Below, piece after piece: positions 18,528 through 27,829 of a stretch of 64,000 nt of DNA. The stretch lies in contig JAIBBR010000002.1 in NCBI GenBank assembly GCA_019694575.1, positions 1 through 64,000 of the forward strand. The letters run 5' to 3'. Positions within the stretch are counted from its first letter, which is position 1; each line of letters begins with the position of its first letter. Source of the stretch: Myxococcaceae bacterium. GTDB taxonomy: Bacteria > Myxococcota > Myxococcia > Myxococcales > Myxococcaceae. A model generated the notes under the pieces. That model searched no databases and was not told the DNA's origin. It saw nothing but the letters and a program-made list of their open reading frames with translations. Position numbers and translations under genes: made by a program.

Positions 18528-19820
18528 CTACGAATTCTTCGCCGTCACCGGCGGCGCATCGACCGCCACCGTCGCTTCGTCATCGCCTGGCTCTTCGGCA
18601 ATCAACTCGGCCGAAACCAACGACGAAGCGCCCGGAGGCGGAGGGGGCGCCACGCTGGTGCGATTTCGACCGGCTTCTTTGCTCGCTTCTAACGCGCGCT
18701 CGGCCGAACGGAGCAGCTCACGCAGCTCGAGTGGGTCTCCGGTACCCACCGAGACCACTCCGGCCGAAAAGCTGACCCGCACCTGCGCGTCTTTCACTGA
18801 AATCGGTTTGTGGGCGAACCGCTCACGCAACCGCTCCAGCAAGCTCACCGCGCTGGCGCCTTCGCACTCGTCGAGCACCAGCAAAAACTCATCACCGCCG
18901 TAGCGGCCCAAAAAGTCACTGGCGCGAATTTCAGCTTTGATGCCTGACACCAGCATCTCGAGCAGCTCGTCACCCGCCGCGCGCCCATGCTTGTCATTGA
19001 TGCTGCGAAAGCGGTCAATGTCGAACATCACCAACGCCAACGGAGCCAAGCTGCGCTGCCGTTGCGCGCACAACGCGCCGAGCCGTTCTTCCAGCGCTTT
19101 GCGTGAGAGCGCTCCGGTCAGCCCGTCGCTCTGCGCCACTTCACTCGTCTTCATGCGCCAGTTATCGACCGTCTGTGCCCCCACCAACGTCGCCACCACC
19201 GAGAGAAACACCACCAGCAAGGTGCCCGCGGCACCCGGGCTGATGCTCACGCCAGTGAGCGCGGTGACCAGGCCCACGTGCAGCACGGCTCCCATGCCGA
19301 CGGGCAGCAGCGCTTTCTTGCTGCCGCCCGGCATCGTCCACGCCCAGCTCCACAAGAAGGGCACCATGCCAATACCCAACGGGCCTCCCAAACCGCCAGT
19401 GCCCGCCGCGGCAAAACCACCCAGCGCGCACAACAGCCACGCCCCCAAGGTGGCCAGCGTCATGGGGTGATGCATTTCATTTTTCTGAATGCGCGAGGCG
19501 ACAATCAGCCCAGAGCCCACCGCGACGCACACCACCAAAGCCCACCGCGCAGAGGCGAGCGAGACGGCAAGCGCCGACTTGGGCGAAAAAACCTCGAAAA
19601 TATCGCGCAGCCGCTCATCGTCGGCGAATTGGCTGCGCAAACTCTCGAGGAGCCCCGGTGGCTCGGCCAAGGGCACGAAAGACAACGCCAATAGCAGCAC
19701 CGCGGCTCCAACGGCATAAGCGCCTAAGCTGCGCAACCCCGAAACCGCGAGCTTGTGAACTTCCCATTCAGAATGGGTGCTGCCGTCAGTCGTCGAAAAG
19801 GCATGGGGAGGAAAAGCCAT
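18528..19820 (-). CDS. Membrane-bound diguanylate cyclase (GGDEF)
   Basis: The predicted protein has 430 aa. About six to seven hydrophobic helices (residues 30-220) precede a GGDEF domain. The active-site loop is intact (GRYGGDEF, about residue 305), and RASD lies five residues upstream, the RxxD inhibitory site, so the enzyme probably makes c-di-GMP with product feedback. The tail is Pro-rich and acidic. ATG 19820 is chosen: it puts the start 11 bases after the preceding glycosylase gene stop at 19832, whereas the longer frame (19958) overlaps that gene deeply. Two possible MshEN (c-di-GMP receptor) proteins occur further along. Confidence 0.88.
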   Translation of the reverse strand: MAFPPHAFSTTDGSTHSEWEVHKLAVSGLRSLGAYAVGAAVLLLALSFVPLAEPPGLLESLRSQFADDERLRDIFEVFSPKSALAVSLASARWALVVCVAVGSGLIVASRIQKNEMHHPMTLATLGAWLLCALGGFAAAGTGGLGGPLGIGMVPFLWSWAWTMPGGSKKALLPVGMGAVLHVGLVTALTGVSISPGAAGTLLVVFLSVVATLVGAQTVDNWRMKTSEVAQSDGLTGALSRKALEERLGALCAQRQRSLAPLALVMFDIDRFRSINDKHGRAAGDELLEMLVSGIKAEIRASDFLGRYGGDEFLLVLDECEGASAVSLLERLRERFAHKPISVKDAQVRVSFSAGVVSVGTGDPLELRELLRSAERALEASKEAGRNRTSVAPPPPPGASSLVSAELIAEEPGDDEATVAVDAPPVTAKNS

Positions 19821-19831
19821 GGCACGGCACC

Positions 19832-20455
19832 CTAGGGCTTTCTGAAGGCGTCGACTACCGCTGGGTGCTTTTTCAAAAGCTGGAGCGCTTTTTTGAGCAA
19901 GGCAATGCCGGGCTCCATGCGGTGCCAGGTCGAAGCGCCGCTGGGGTGGGGCAGGCAAATCACGTCGACCGCGAGCCCGTGGTACTGCGCTTTGAGCTGC
20001 TTGCCGACGTATTCGATGAGCGGCTTTTTCTCGCGCATCACCTGCTCAATGGCCAAGGTGCCCACTGGCAACACCAACGAAGGCTTGAGCAAGCCGACTT
20101 CACCTTGCAGCCAGGGCTGGCAATTGGCGATTTCGCCGTCGTCGGGTTTGCGGTCGCCTCCGCCTTTGGCCTTGCCGGGAAAACAGCGCGCCACCGCTGC
20201 CATGTACACGGTGGAGCGAAACGTCTCTTCGTCACAACCGAGCGCGCTTTCGAACCAGCGAAACATCGTTTTGCCCGCGGTCCACGCGAATGGGCGGCCA
20301 AATTTGCCCTCGTGCGGCCCGGGCGCTTGCCCGAGCAGAAAAATTTTCGAAGGCACCGCGGGGCCGTGCACCACCGGCCCAATCATTTTTGGGCATTTTC
20401 GACAGGCATCGAGCTGGCCGTGCAGCACGTTCAACGAGCGAATCAACGCGGTCAT
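19832..20455 (-). CDS. Uracil-DNA glycosylase family 4/5-like protein
   Basis: The predicted protein has 207 aa. Motifs fit the Fe-S UDG superfamily: the N-terminal CRKC pair and a second pair (RCFPG...NCQPW, about 20 residues apart) as the [4Fe-4S] ligands, motif 1 GQAPGPHEGKFGRPFAWTAG, and C-terminal motif LPHPSGASTW. It should excise uracil or a related damaged base from DNA. The motif-1 residue after GQAPG (His rather than Glu/Asp) differs from the common GEAPGxxE of family 4, so its substrate may differ. It is upstream of the diguanylate cyclase gene in the same unit. Confidence 0.8.
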   Translation of the reverse strand: MTALIRSLNVLHGQLDACRKCPKMIGPVVHGPAVPSKIFLLGQAPGPHEGKFGRPFAWTAGKTMFRWFESALGCDEETFRSTVYMAAVARCFPGKAKGGGDRKPDDGEIANCQPWLQGEVGLLKPSLVLPVGTLAIEQVMREKKPLIEYVGKQLKAQYHGLAVDVICLPHPSGASTWHRMEPGIALLKKALQLLKKHPAVVDAFRKP

Positions 20456-20540
20456 GGGTCAAAGGGCTTTTCTAACCGGCTTAGAGAATGAAAGCACCCG
20501 GGCGTTGCCGCACCCAGCCTCACCTGTCAGAGTTTCTCTC

Positions 20541-21719
20541 GTGCCTTTCATTGCCCGAGCCCTCCCGCGCAGCCCTTCTAAACCGTTGCACAAGACGCTG
20601 GTGCCGAAGCGCCCGGTGGTGCACAGGGCTGCCGAGCCGAAGACAGTCGCCCAGCCGCTCACCGCCAACTTGCCTGAAGTGAAAGCGGTGCTCGCCAAGT
20701 ATGAGCCGAGAGAAGGCGTGGTGGGCCGGCCGTACGAGCGTATTTTGAAAAGCGTGGCGCAGCTCGACAGCGTCATCATGCAGGCCAGACGCGAACCGGG
20801 TGCGCTCGCCGACTTGCTGCTCGCCCAAAACGGCCGAAAAATATTGTTCGCGCTCGAAGGCCAATTGCGCATCTACCAAGGAAAGCTTGGCAAGTTGGCT
20901 GAAAAGCCACTCGCAGACGTGAAGAAGCTCGAAGACGCGCTCGGTGCGTGGTCGCTCTATGAAAAAGAGATACCGGCCCAAATCAAAGACAAGAATTTTC
21001 CGAAGGCCGTGGTGAAGCACCTCGAAAAAGTGGCCACGGTGAAGCGCGACACAGTGAAAGAAATTCTTGCCAAAGACTGGCTGCCTGATGCCGACAAGCG
21101 CAACCAGGTGCCGGTGCTCAACCGCATGCTTCGGGGGCTGCGCGAAGCTGACTTTGGGAGCTACCAAGCCGATCGCGCTTATTTGCAAGAAGCGCTCGGC
21201 GCCCAGTTCGAAAAAACTGAAAAGTTCAAAGTCGATTTCAACGACTTGCAAGGCGGCGTGCACGAGTTGCGCCGCAAGCTGCGGTGGCCTTCGATTTACA
21301 TCGACGCGCTCGATGGCGCCGTGCAGCTGTCGGCCAAACAGAACCCGTTGCATCGCATGCGCAAAATGCTGAGTGACGTTGAAGCCAAGAGCCCCTTCGT
21401 GACCGACTTGCCGGGCCCGGCGCGCGAAGCACAACCGATTGTAATGTCCAAAAGCCTTTACATCGCGGTGAGCAAGCTGATCCGCGAAATCGGCGTCATC
21501 AAAGACAAGGGCGAGTACGTGGAGTTCTTGTCAGAAGCTTTTGTCGAAGCCGGTAAGGCAAAGTCGGTGAAGAAAGCCGAGCCCATGGTGCGTCAGCTGC
21601 TGGGCCTCGAGCATGCCACCCATGAGTGGATCGCTCGAGAGTCTGAAAAGGCGTACCGCGCTTTCATGAACGAAGGCGTGCTGCCGGCGCTGCGTGCAGA
21701 GCTGGCCGCCACACCGTAG
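20541..21719 (+). CDS. Hypothetical all-helical protein
   Basis: The predicted protein has 392 aa. Coding bias is clear to 21719 but the start is uncertain: GTG 20541 is the most plausible, since the open frame continues upstream through the antisense of the glycosylase gene. The sequence is highly charged and helical (KILFALEGQLRIYQGKLGKL; KAVVKHLEKVATVKRDTVKE). The HELRRKLRW segment near residue 245 recalls CHAD-like polyphosphate-binding helices, but I do not see enough of that motif to call it. There is no signal peptide or membrane segment. Function unknown. Confidence 0.6.
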   Translation: MPFIARALPRSPSKPLHKTLVPKRPVVHRAAEPKTVAQPLTANLPEVKAVLAKYEPREGVVGRPYERILKSVAQLDSVIMQARREPGALADLLLAQNGRKILFALEGQLRIYQGKLGKLAEKPLADVKKLEDALGAWSLYEKEIPAQIKDKNFPKAVVKHLEKVATVKRDTVKEILAKDWLPDADKRNQVPVLNRMLRGLREADFGSYQADRAYLQEALGAQFEKTEKFKVDFNDLQGGVHELRRKLRWPSIYIDALDGAVQLSAKQNPLHRMRKMLSDVEAKSPFVTDLPGPAREAQPIVMSKSLYIAVSKLIREIGVIKDKGEYVEFLSEAFVEAGKAKSVKKAEPMVRQLLGLEHATHEWIARESEKAYRAFMNEGVLPALRAELAATP

Positions 21720-21778
21720 TGGCAGCCGCGGTCTTGAAAACACAGCGCGCACCTACATGTGGGCGGCCACTTACGCCC

Positions 21779-21801
21779 CGTCGTGTAACGCTGTTACGAC
21801 G
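21779..21801. promoter_or_regulatory. Palindrome upstream of Ser/Thr kinase gene
   Basis: CGTCGTGTAACGCTGTTACGACG is an imperfect dyad centred on GTAAC-GCT-GTTAC, 41 bases before the kinase start. Its size and placement suit a dimeric repressor operator, but no regulator gene is adjacent and no promoter boxes were fixed. Confidence 0.35.
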
Positions 21802-21842
21802 CGCGCAATCTCGGCATACTGCGAGCGCATCATTGTCACGCC

Positions 21843-23675
21843 ATGAGCCCCGCCGACGACACGACAATCAGCCGCCCGAAGCCTGCTGATTTCATTCCCG
21901 GCTATCGGCTCGACAAGCTCGTCGGCAAAGGCGGCATGGGTGAAGTGTACCAGGCGGTGCAGCTTTCACTTGGCCGCACCGTGGCCATCAAGGTGCTCGC
22001 GGCCGAGCTTGCCACTGACGCCAACTTCGTCGCCCGCTTCGACAAAGAAGGCACCGCGCTGGCGGCGCTGCGGCACCCCCACATCGTCTCTATCGTCGAC
22101 AAAGGGCGCAACGAGAACACGTATTACTTGGTGATGGAATTCGTCGACGGGCCGTCTTTGCGCGAAGTGCTGCGCTCGCCGCTGCTCGACGCTGGGCAAA
22201 GCCTGCGCATGTTCATGCAGATTTGTAACGCCATCGACTACGCCCACGGCCGCGGGGTGATTCACCGCGACTTGAAGCCCGAAAATATTCTCTTCGACGA
22301 GCAGGCGGGTGGCATTGCCAAAGTGACTGACTTTGGGCTGGCTGGTTTCGACGAGCGCGCTGGCATGCGGGCATTGAATCTCACCCAAACCAACATGGCG
22401 ATGGGCACCGCTTCGTACATGGCGCCCGAGCAACGCACTGACGCCAAGTCGGCCGACCACCGCGCCGACATTTACGCGCTCGGCGTGCTGCTCTACGAAA
22501 TGTTGGTGGGTGAAGTGCCGGTGGGCAATTTCGATTTGCCCTCGGTGCGCAAGCCCAAGCTCGACCGCCGCCTCGACGCGGTGGTGAAGCGGTGCCTCAA
22601 GCCCACGCCTGAAGAGCGCTACAGCTCGATGAAAGAAATGCTGGCTGACTTAGAACCGCTCGGCCCCGTTACTTCGGTGCTCAGCAACGCGCGAACCACG
22701 CCGCTGCAGCGCTTCAAGTTGCGCGCGGCGAAGTGGGCTCGGCGCACCGTGCGCGCCACCGCTGCGGTGGTGGTGTTGTTTGCAATGGTGTTGATAGGCG
22801 CGGCCTATGCCCGTCACGACGCGCGTGAAAAACGGCAACCGGCCGGCATCGAGCTCACCACTGACTTCGGCGGCAAATGGCCGATGACCACACCCGGGCG
22901 TTTCGATTTTACCAACCGCACTTTGGCGCTGGGCGAAGGGCCCGACTCTATTCCCGTCGTTGCGCTGGGGCGGCAAATCGAGCTCAAAGGTGACCGCATT
23001 CGTTTTGCTCCTGGCGAAGGCGCGGTGGCGGGGCGCGCAGTGGTCGACCAGGCGGTGCCCGGAGCCGGGTTGGAAGTGACGGTCGAAGCGCAATTGCCCA
23101 AACGCCAAGCCTCACGGTGGGACCCACTCAAAGCGATGTTTTTCGGGCCAGCACCTGACCCGCGTGCGGCGTTGATGCTGGTGGGAGAGCCCGGCCGTTT
23201 CGTCGCGCTGGTCATCGACGGCTCTGGAGCAGAGCCCACGTTAGAATGGGCGCTCGGCTCCGAAAAGCGCGGCACCCTGGCAGCGCCGCTGTCGTTGCCC
23301 GAAGGCTTCGTGCAATTGACTTTGAGGGTCGACCCGCAGACCGGCGACTTGTCGGCGTTGATTGGCAAAGACCGCGACGAGCGCATGTTGGGCGACGTGT
23401 TGTCGTTGGGCATGAAGTGGAAAGAGCTGTTCGGAGAGCCTCCCCGCGCCGCGGTGGGCTGTTTAGAAGGCAGCTGTGGTTTTTCGCAGGTGCATGCGCG
23501 CGGGTTGCAGCCGCCCCCGGTCATCGTGGCCGAGCCGATAGAGACCGAAGAAGTGAAAGAGCCGCCCAGTGCCACCGCGACGTCGACGAAAAAAGTGACG
23601 CGTAACCCACCGCCGATTCCTCCTTTGAAGGCGACGGTGAAGAAAAAGCCGTCTGGACCGGCACGGAAGAAATAG
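21843..23675 (+). CDS. Membrane Ser/Thr protein kinase with C-terminal sensor region
   Basis: The predicted protein has 610 aa. The cytoplasmic Hanks-type kinase domain is complete: glycine loop GKGGMGEVY (28-36), VAIK Lys50, catalytic HRDLKPEN (141-148), DFG (163-165), MAPEQ, and a C-lobe ending near residue 275. One helix (AAVVVLFAMVLIGAAYA, about 310) is followed by a 290-residue outer region that looks beta-rich (FDFTNRTLALGEGPDSIPVV; LTLRVDPQTGDL), possibly a laminin-G-like jellyroll, and a basic Pro-rich tail. It probably senses something in the periplasm; the ligand is unknown. Confidence 0.9.
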   Translation: MSPADDTTISRPKPADFIPGYRLDKLVGKGGMGEVYQAVQLSLGRTVAIKVLAAELATDANFVARFDKEGTALAALRHPHIVSIVDKGRNENTYYLVMEFVDGPSLREVLRSPLLDAGQSLRMFMQICNAIDYAHGRGVIHRDLKPENILFDEQAGGIAKVTDFGLAGFDERAGMRALNLTQTNMAMGTASYMAPEQRTDAKSADHRADIYALGVLLYEMLVGEVPVGNFDLPSVRKPKLDRRLDAVVKRCLKPTPEERYSSMKEMLADLEPLGPVTSVLSNARTTPLQRFKLRAAKWARRTVRATAAVVVLFAMVLIGAAYARHDAREKRQPAGIELTTDFGGKWPMTTPGRFDFTNRTLALGEGPDSIPVVALGRQIELKGDRIRFAPGEGAVAGRAVVDQAVPGAGLEVTVEAQLPKRQASRWDPLKAMFFGPAPDPRAALMLVGEPGRFVALVIDGSGAEPTLEWALGSEKRGTLAAPLSLPEGFVQLTLRVDPQTGDLSALIGKDRDERMLGDVLSLGMKWKELFGEPPRAAVGCLEGSCGFSQVHARGLQPPPVIVAEPIETEEVKEPPSATATSTKKVTRNPPPIPPLKATVKKKPSGPARKK

Positions 23676-23712
23676 CTACGCAGGCAGTTCACGTTTTCTC
23701 TTTTTCTTTTTG

Positions 23713-24741
23713 ATGGCGCACGAACTTCTCGCATTGCAAGACAGGTTTCGCGCCGCGATTTTGGGCTTCGCGGTGGGCGACGCTTTGGGTTTTCCCCACC
23801 GGGGGTTGCCTCCCGAAGCAATGGGCCGCAACCCGCATTTGTCAGACGATTTTTCGCCCAAGCCGCGTGGCCGGTACGCCAAAGGGCAATTTTCAGCCGA
23901 GACGCAGGTGATGTTGGCGGTGGTGGAAAGCATCGCCAAGAACCGTCAGCTCGACGGGCGCGCGGTGGCCGCGCACTTGGCGTGGCTGTGGCAAGAGGGC
24001 GTGATTTTGCAACCGGCGAAAACCACGCACGCCGCGGTTGAATCATTGTTGAAAGGCACTCCGTGGATGAGCAGCGGTGCTGAGCTGGGCGTGCGTGATG
24101 CTTCGTGCTTGTCGCGCGGGTTGCCGTTGGGTTTGTGGAGCGACAAAAGCCCGGCGCGGCTGGCGCATGACGCGACAGTGGTAACGGTGATGACGCACCG
24201 TGACCCGGCCTGCGCGGGGGCATGCGCCGCGTTTGGGCGGGCGTTGCAGTTGGCGCTGCAAGGTGAGCCGCTCAACCCGGCGGTGTTTTGTGAAGAGGTG
24301 TCGAGCGCGGCGAGCGCGTGCGACCAGGCGCTGGCCGACGAGCTGTATTACCTGCCGCGTATTTTAGGTTGGGAGCCGACGCGCGCGTTGGCGGCATTGC
24401 GACGCATTGGCGTGCCCGCGGCGCAGTTGGAAAACGAGCCGGGGTTGCCTTCGCACGTGACGCCGGTGTTGCTGTGCGCGTTTTTCATGGTGCTTTCAGT
24501 GCCGCGTGACATGCGCGGTGCGTTGATTCGGTTATTGAGGTTGGGCGGTGAGGTCGATGTGGCTTCGGGTATTTGTGCGTCGTTGATTGCGGCGAACGGC
24601 GGCACCGAGGCGATACCCACGCGGCTGCGCAAGAACGTGCTGTACGGTGATCAACTCGTCGATGCCGCTGACCGCATTTTTCACGCGCGGCATACACCGC
24701 AGCGGGTGGCGGTGCCGGTGCTGGCGGTGTCGAAGCGGTAA
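23713..24741 (+). CDS. ADP-ribosylglycohydrolase (DraG/ARH)-like protein with altered metal site
   Basis: The predicted protein has 342 aa. It has the all-helical family layout: N-terminal AAILGFAVGDALGFPHRG, and near the C-terminus GGEVDVASGICASLIAANGG in place of the usual GGDTDTxAxxxGAxxGA. The two metal-ligand motifs are changed: TDDTQ appears as SAETQ (residues about 60-64) and DTD as EVD. The fold seems kept while the dimetal centre may be impaired or retuned, so it could be an inactive or altered hydrolase, or an ADP-ribose-binding protein. There is no clear Shine-Dalgarno at ATG 23713, which follows a long pyrimidine tract. Confidence 0.75.
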   Translation: MAHELLALQDRFRAAILGFAVGDALGFPHRGLPPEAMGRNPHLSDDFSPKPRGRYAKGQFSAETQVMLAVVESIAKNRQLDGRAVAAHLAWLWQEGVILQPAKTTHAAVESLLKGTPWMSSGAELGVRDASCLSRGLPLGLWSDKSPARLAHDATVVTVMTHRDPACAGACAAFGRALQLALQGEPLNPAVFCEEVSSAASACDQALADELYYLPRILGWEPTRALAALRRIGVPAAQLENEPGLPSHVTPVLLCAFFMVLSVPRDMRGALIRLLRLGGEVDVASGICASLIAANGGTEAIPTRLRKNVLYGDQLVDAADRIFHARHTPQRVAVPVLAVSKR

Positions 24742-24760
24742 TGCGCCAAATTCGTCCCCG

Positions 24761-24982
24761 GGCTTTGAAGGCCGAGCCGGGGTCCAAGTGCGAAACGTGT
24801 TGCCTTCGAGCGGGTTTGCTCGGGTAACTTTGGTTCTGCCTCACGGTCACGCGACGGTGCGCGTTTTTAGCGAGCCGCCAGGTTGCGTTTGCCCCTGCGA
24901 AAGTGGGGAAACTTGTGTACCCGCGCAGGTACACAAATTGACCCAGTGACCGATGAACGAAGCCGCTCATCCTTCAGAGCCA
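24761..24982 (+). mobile_element. MITE-like dispersed intergenic element, copy 2
   Basis: This fills most of the gap 24742-25067. It shares GCCGGGGTCCAAGTGCG, GTTGCCTTCGAGCGGGTTT, GCTCGGGTAACTTTGG, CTCACGGTCACGCGACGG and ATGAACGAAGCCGCTC with the other copies. It has a perfect 9-bp hairpin (TTGTGTACC 24913-24921, GGTACACAA 24928-24936) at the position where the other copies carry theirs. The right end is less certain and may be truncated. An open frame starting with MNEAAHPSEP at 24953 is judged not to be a gene. The remaining bases to 25067 show nothing else. Confidence 0.55.
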
Positions 24983-25067
24983 TTCCACTCCGACTCAACC
25001 ATTCAATCTCAAGGGCCCAGTGTGCCCACATGCCTAAACCCCCGGCAAAGCGCTAGAAGCAGCTGCC

Positions 25068-27788
25068 TTGTTTACCGCTCGCCAATTCCTATCGCTTATC
25101 GCCGCGTGCTCCGCGCTCACCGCGCACGCGCAAGAGGGCTTGGTCGACCGTGCCGCGCCGCCCGTCAGCACTGACGCTGGCGCTCCAACGCGCTTGGAGG
25201 CAGAGAACACCGACGCCGGCATGGCGCTCATTCCTCCCGCGCTGCAGGTCGATTCGCCCGCGCGCTACCCGCCTGAGCTGCTCAGCGCGCCCCTCGCCGC
25301 AGAAGTCGAGCTCGACTTGCTGCTCGACGAAAATGGCGAAGTCAGCCGTGCCGAAGTCATCGCCGCCACCCACGACGCCTTCGCCCGCGAAGCACTGCAC
25401 GCTTCAACCCAGCTGCTTTTTTCACCCGCCCGGGTGAATGGCGTCGCCACGCCCGCGCAAATTCGCTTCAAGTATGCCTTTCAAGCGCCCATTCAAAAGC
25501 CGGCCGAAGAAGTGCCGAAAGTCGCGCTGCGTGGCGTGGTGCGCGGCATGGGCACCCGCGAGCCGGTGACCGCCGCCATCGTCTATACCCGTGAAGTGCG
25601 TGGCCCCGAAACCGATGCCGAAGGCAAATTCACCTTCGAGCTCCCTCCCGGCCAGTACGAAGTCTACGTGCGGGCGAATGGCTATTTGCCCAAGTCGTTC
25701 AAAGAAGACTTGCGCCGCACCCGCTCGCTCGACGTCGTGTACTGGTTAGAACCCGAACGCGTAAACCGCTTCGAAACCATCGTGCGCGCAGAACGCCAGC
25801 GCACCGAAGTGGCGCGCGTCTCACTCGATGGCCCCGAGCTGAAAGAAATTCCCGGTACGGGCGGCGACCCATTTCGCGTGGTGATGTTGCTGCCCGGTGT
25901 TTCAGGCACCATCTCGGGCCTCTCGTACCCGGTGGTGCGCGGCGCTTCTCCCGCGTCAACTGGCTACTACCTCGACGGCATTCGCGTGCCCCAGCTCTAC
26001 CACTTGTTTTTGGGCCCGGCGGTGGTGCACCCCGACTTCATCGAAGGCGTCGACTTCTATTCAGGGGGAGCTCCGGCGCAATACGGTCGCCTGCTCGGCG
26101 GCGTGGTCGAAGGGCGCATCAGCCGGCCGCACGACGGCAAATTCAAAGGCAGCGCGTACATCGACTTGCTCAACGCCGGTGGCTTCGTCGAAGTGCCCTT
26201 CAACAACCAAGACACCCAAGTCTCGCTCGCGGGCCGCTTCAGCTACACCGGCTGGCTGCTCGGCTTGGTGTCGAAAGCCGTGGCGCCCGGCGGTGAAAAA
26301 ATCGTGCTCGATTTTTGGGACTACCAGGCCCGCATCGAGCAGAAAGTGGCCAGCGGCAAGCTGCGGCTGTTCTTCTTCGGCAGCTACGACAAGTTCGGGG
26401 TGCAAGCGCCTCCACCCACCGCCAGCGCGCTGCAGGGCGTGCAATTTCACCGCATGGACGCACGCTATCGCCACCCGATGTGGGGTGGAGAAGGCGAGCT
26501 CGCCGTCACTTGGGGCGACGACAAATTCAGCTTCTTTAGTGAAGGCGCGCTCAGCGACGACACGGGCAGCCGGGTAGGCATGCAGAGCAATGACCTCGCC
26601 ATTGGGCAACAGACGTACTCGGTGCGCGGCAAGTGGTCGCGGTCATGGGGTGAGAAGTGGCAAGCGTCGGTGGGCGCAAGCTTCGACGGCACCACCGCGT
26701 CAGTGGGTTTGACCAACACCTTGACGCCAGTCGGAGGCGTTGCCCTGACGCAGTCGGCTGAATTTCCCATCGCCGCGGGGCACTTCACGGGCGTGTGGGC
26801 GCAGACGACGTGGAAAGACCGCGGCTTCGGCATCACCTTGGGTCTGCGCACCGACGCTTACCACTTGCGGCCCAGTGTGACGCAGGGCTCGGTCGACCCG
26901 CGCTTGTCAGTGAAATACGACGTGCTGTCGAACCTCGAAGTGCGCGGCAATGTCGGGCTCTACCACCAGCCGCCCACTTTCTTGATACCCCTGCCGGTGG
27001 TCGACTTGGCGTCGCTGCGGTGGGACTTGCAAGAGGTGCTTCAGACATCGCTCGGCTTCAAGTGGACTCTCGCCGACCGCTACGAGTTTTCTGTCGACGG
27101 CTACGTCAACCCGATGATTCGCACGCTCGAAATCAGCATTGGTGGCAACGTGTCGCCCGGCCCGCAACAGCCGGCTGACCCCGAGCTTGGGGTGAGCGGC
27201 CGCCCCGGGCTGGCCTATGGCGTAGAAGTCATGTTGCGCGCACCGATGAAGGGCCGCTGGTTTGGTTGGGTGTCGTACAGCCTGCAGCGCAGCACGCGGC
27301 TGCAGACCTTCACGCGCACCGGGCCTGACGGGCAACCCGTCGGCGAAGTGAGCGCCAACTTGCCTTACGTTTTCGAGCAGCAGCACGTGCTCAATGCGGT
27401 GGCGAGTTACCGTTTCGACAGCGGCATCACCGTGGGAGCGGTGGTGCATTTCAACACCGGCCGCCCTGAATCGGGCGAGTTCGGCTCGCAGACGCGGCGC
27501 GAGGCCGAAGGGGTTGACCCGCTCACCGGTCAGCAGGCCAAAATGTGGAGAACCGTCGACAAAGACCAGGTTGACCGTTTGCCTGCGTACTTTCGCGTCG
27601 ACATTCGGGCGGCGAAAACGTGGACCTTTGAAAACTTCTTTTTGGAATTTTACATCGACGTGCTCAACGCCAGCTTCCAGTCAGAGGTGCTGGGGTTCGA
27701 CTACGTGCTCGACAACGGCGCGCTCATCAAACGGCCCCAGGCGATTCCGGTGATTGTGCCGTCGCTCGGCTTGAAGGGCCGCTTCTGA
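25068..27788 (+). CDS. TonB-dependent receptor with N-terminal TonB-like domain
   Basis: The predicted protein has 906 aa. The only start that gives a signal peptide is TTG 25068 (FTARQFLSLIAACSALTAHA). In order there follow a TonB C-terminal-like domain (YPPELLSAPLAAEVELDLLL... about residues 65-145), a carboxypeptidase-regulatory-like fold (VRGMGTREPVTAAIVYTREV), a plug domain (ELKEIPGTGGDPFRVVMLLP to about 360), and a 22-strand-type barrel ending in Phe (SLGLKGRF). It should be an outer membrane channel for a bulky ligand. The self-contained TonB-like domain is unusual outside Myxococcota-type proteins. No substrate clue is visible nearby. Confidence 0.88.
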   Translation: MFTARQFLSLIAACSALTAHAQEGLVDRAAPPVSTDAGAPTRLEAENTDAGMALIPPALQVDSPARYPPELLSAPLAAEVELDLLLDENGEVSRAEVIAATHDAFAREALHASTQLLFSPARVNGVATPAQIRFKYAFQAPIQKPAEEVPKVALRGVVRGMGTREPVTAAIVYTREVRGPETDAEGKFTFELPPGQYEVYVRANGYLPKSFKEDLRRTRSLDVVYWLEPERVNRFETIVRAERQRTEVARVSLDGPELKEIPGTGGDPFRVVMLLPGVSGTISGLSYPVVRGASPASTGYYLDGIRVPQLYHLFLGPAVVHPDFIEGVDFYSGGAPAQYGRLLGGVVEGRISRPHDGKFKGSAYIDLLNAGGFVEVPFNNQDTQVSLAGRFSYTGWLLGLVSKAVAPGGEKIVLDFWDYQARIEQKVASGKLRLFFFGSYDKFGVQAPPPTASALQGVQFHRMDARYRHPMWGGEGELAVTWGDDKFSFFSEGALSDDTGSRVGMQSNDLAIGQQTYSVRGKWSRSWGEKWQASVGASFDGTTASVGLTNTLTPVGGVALTQSAEFPIAAGHFTGVWAQTTWKDRGFGITLGLRTDAYHLRPSVTQGSVDPRLSVKYDVLSNLEVRGNVGLYHQPPTFLIPLPVVDLASLRWDLQEVLQTSLGFKWTLADRYEFSVDGYVNPMIRTLEISIGGNVSPGPQQPADPELGVSGRPGLAYGVEVMLRAPMKGRWFGWVSYSLQRSTRLQTFTRTGPDGQPVGEVSANLPYVFEQQHVLNAVASYRFDSGITVGAVVHFNTGRPESGEFGSQTRREAEGVDPLTGQQAKMWRTVDKDQVDRLPAYFRVDIRAAKTWTFENFFLEFYIDVLNASFQSEVLGFDYVLDNGALIKRPQAIPVIVPSLGLKGRF

Positions 27789-27829
27789 CCCCACTCCAAA
27801 GTCTGATACCCTTTGCTGACCCGCCCGCG

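Noticed and set aside
24953-25174. Open frame starting MNEAAHPSEP before the TonB-dependent receptor
   Set aside because: It begins in element copy 2, overlaps the receptor start by about 100 bases and has no ribosome site.
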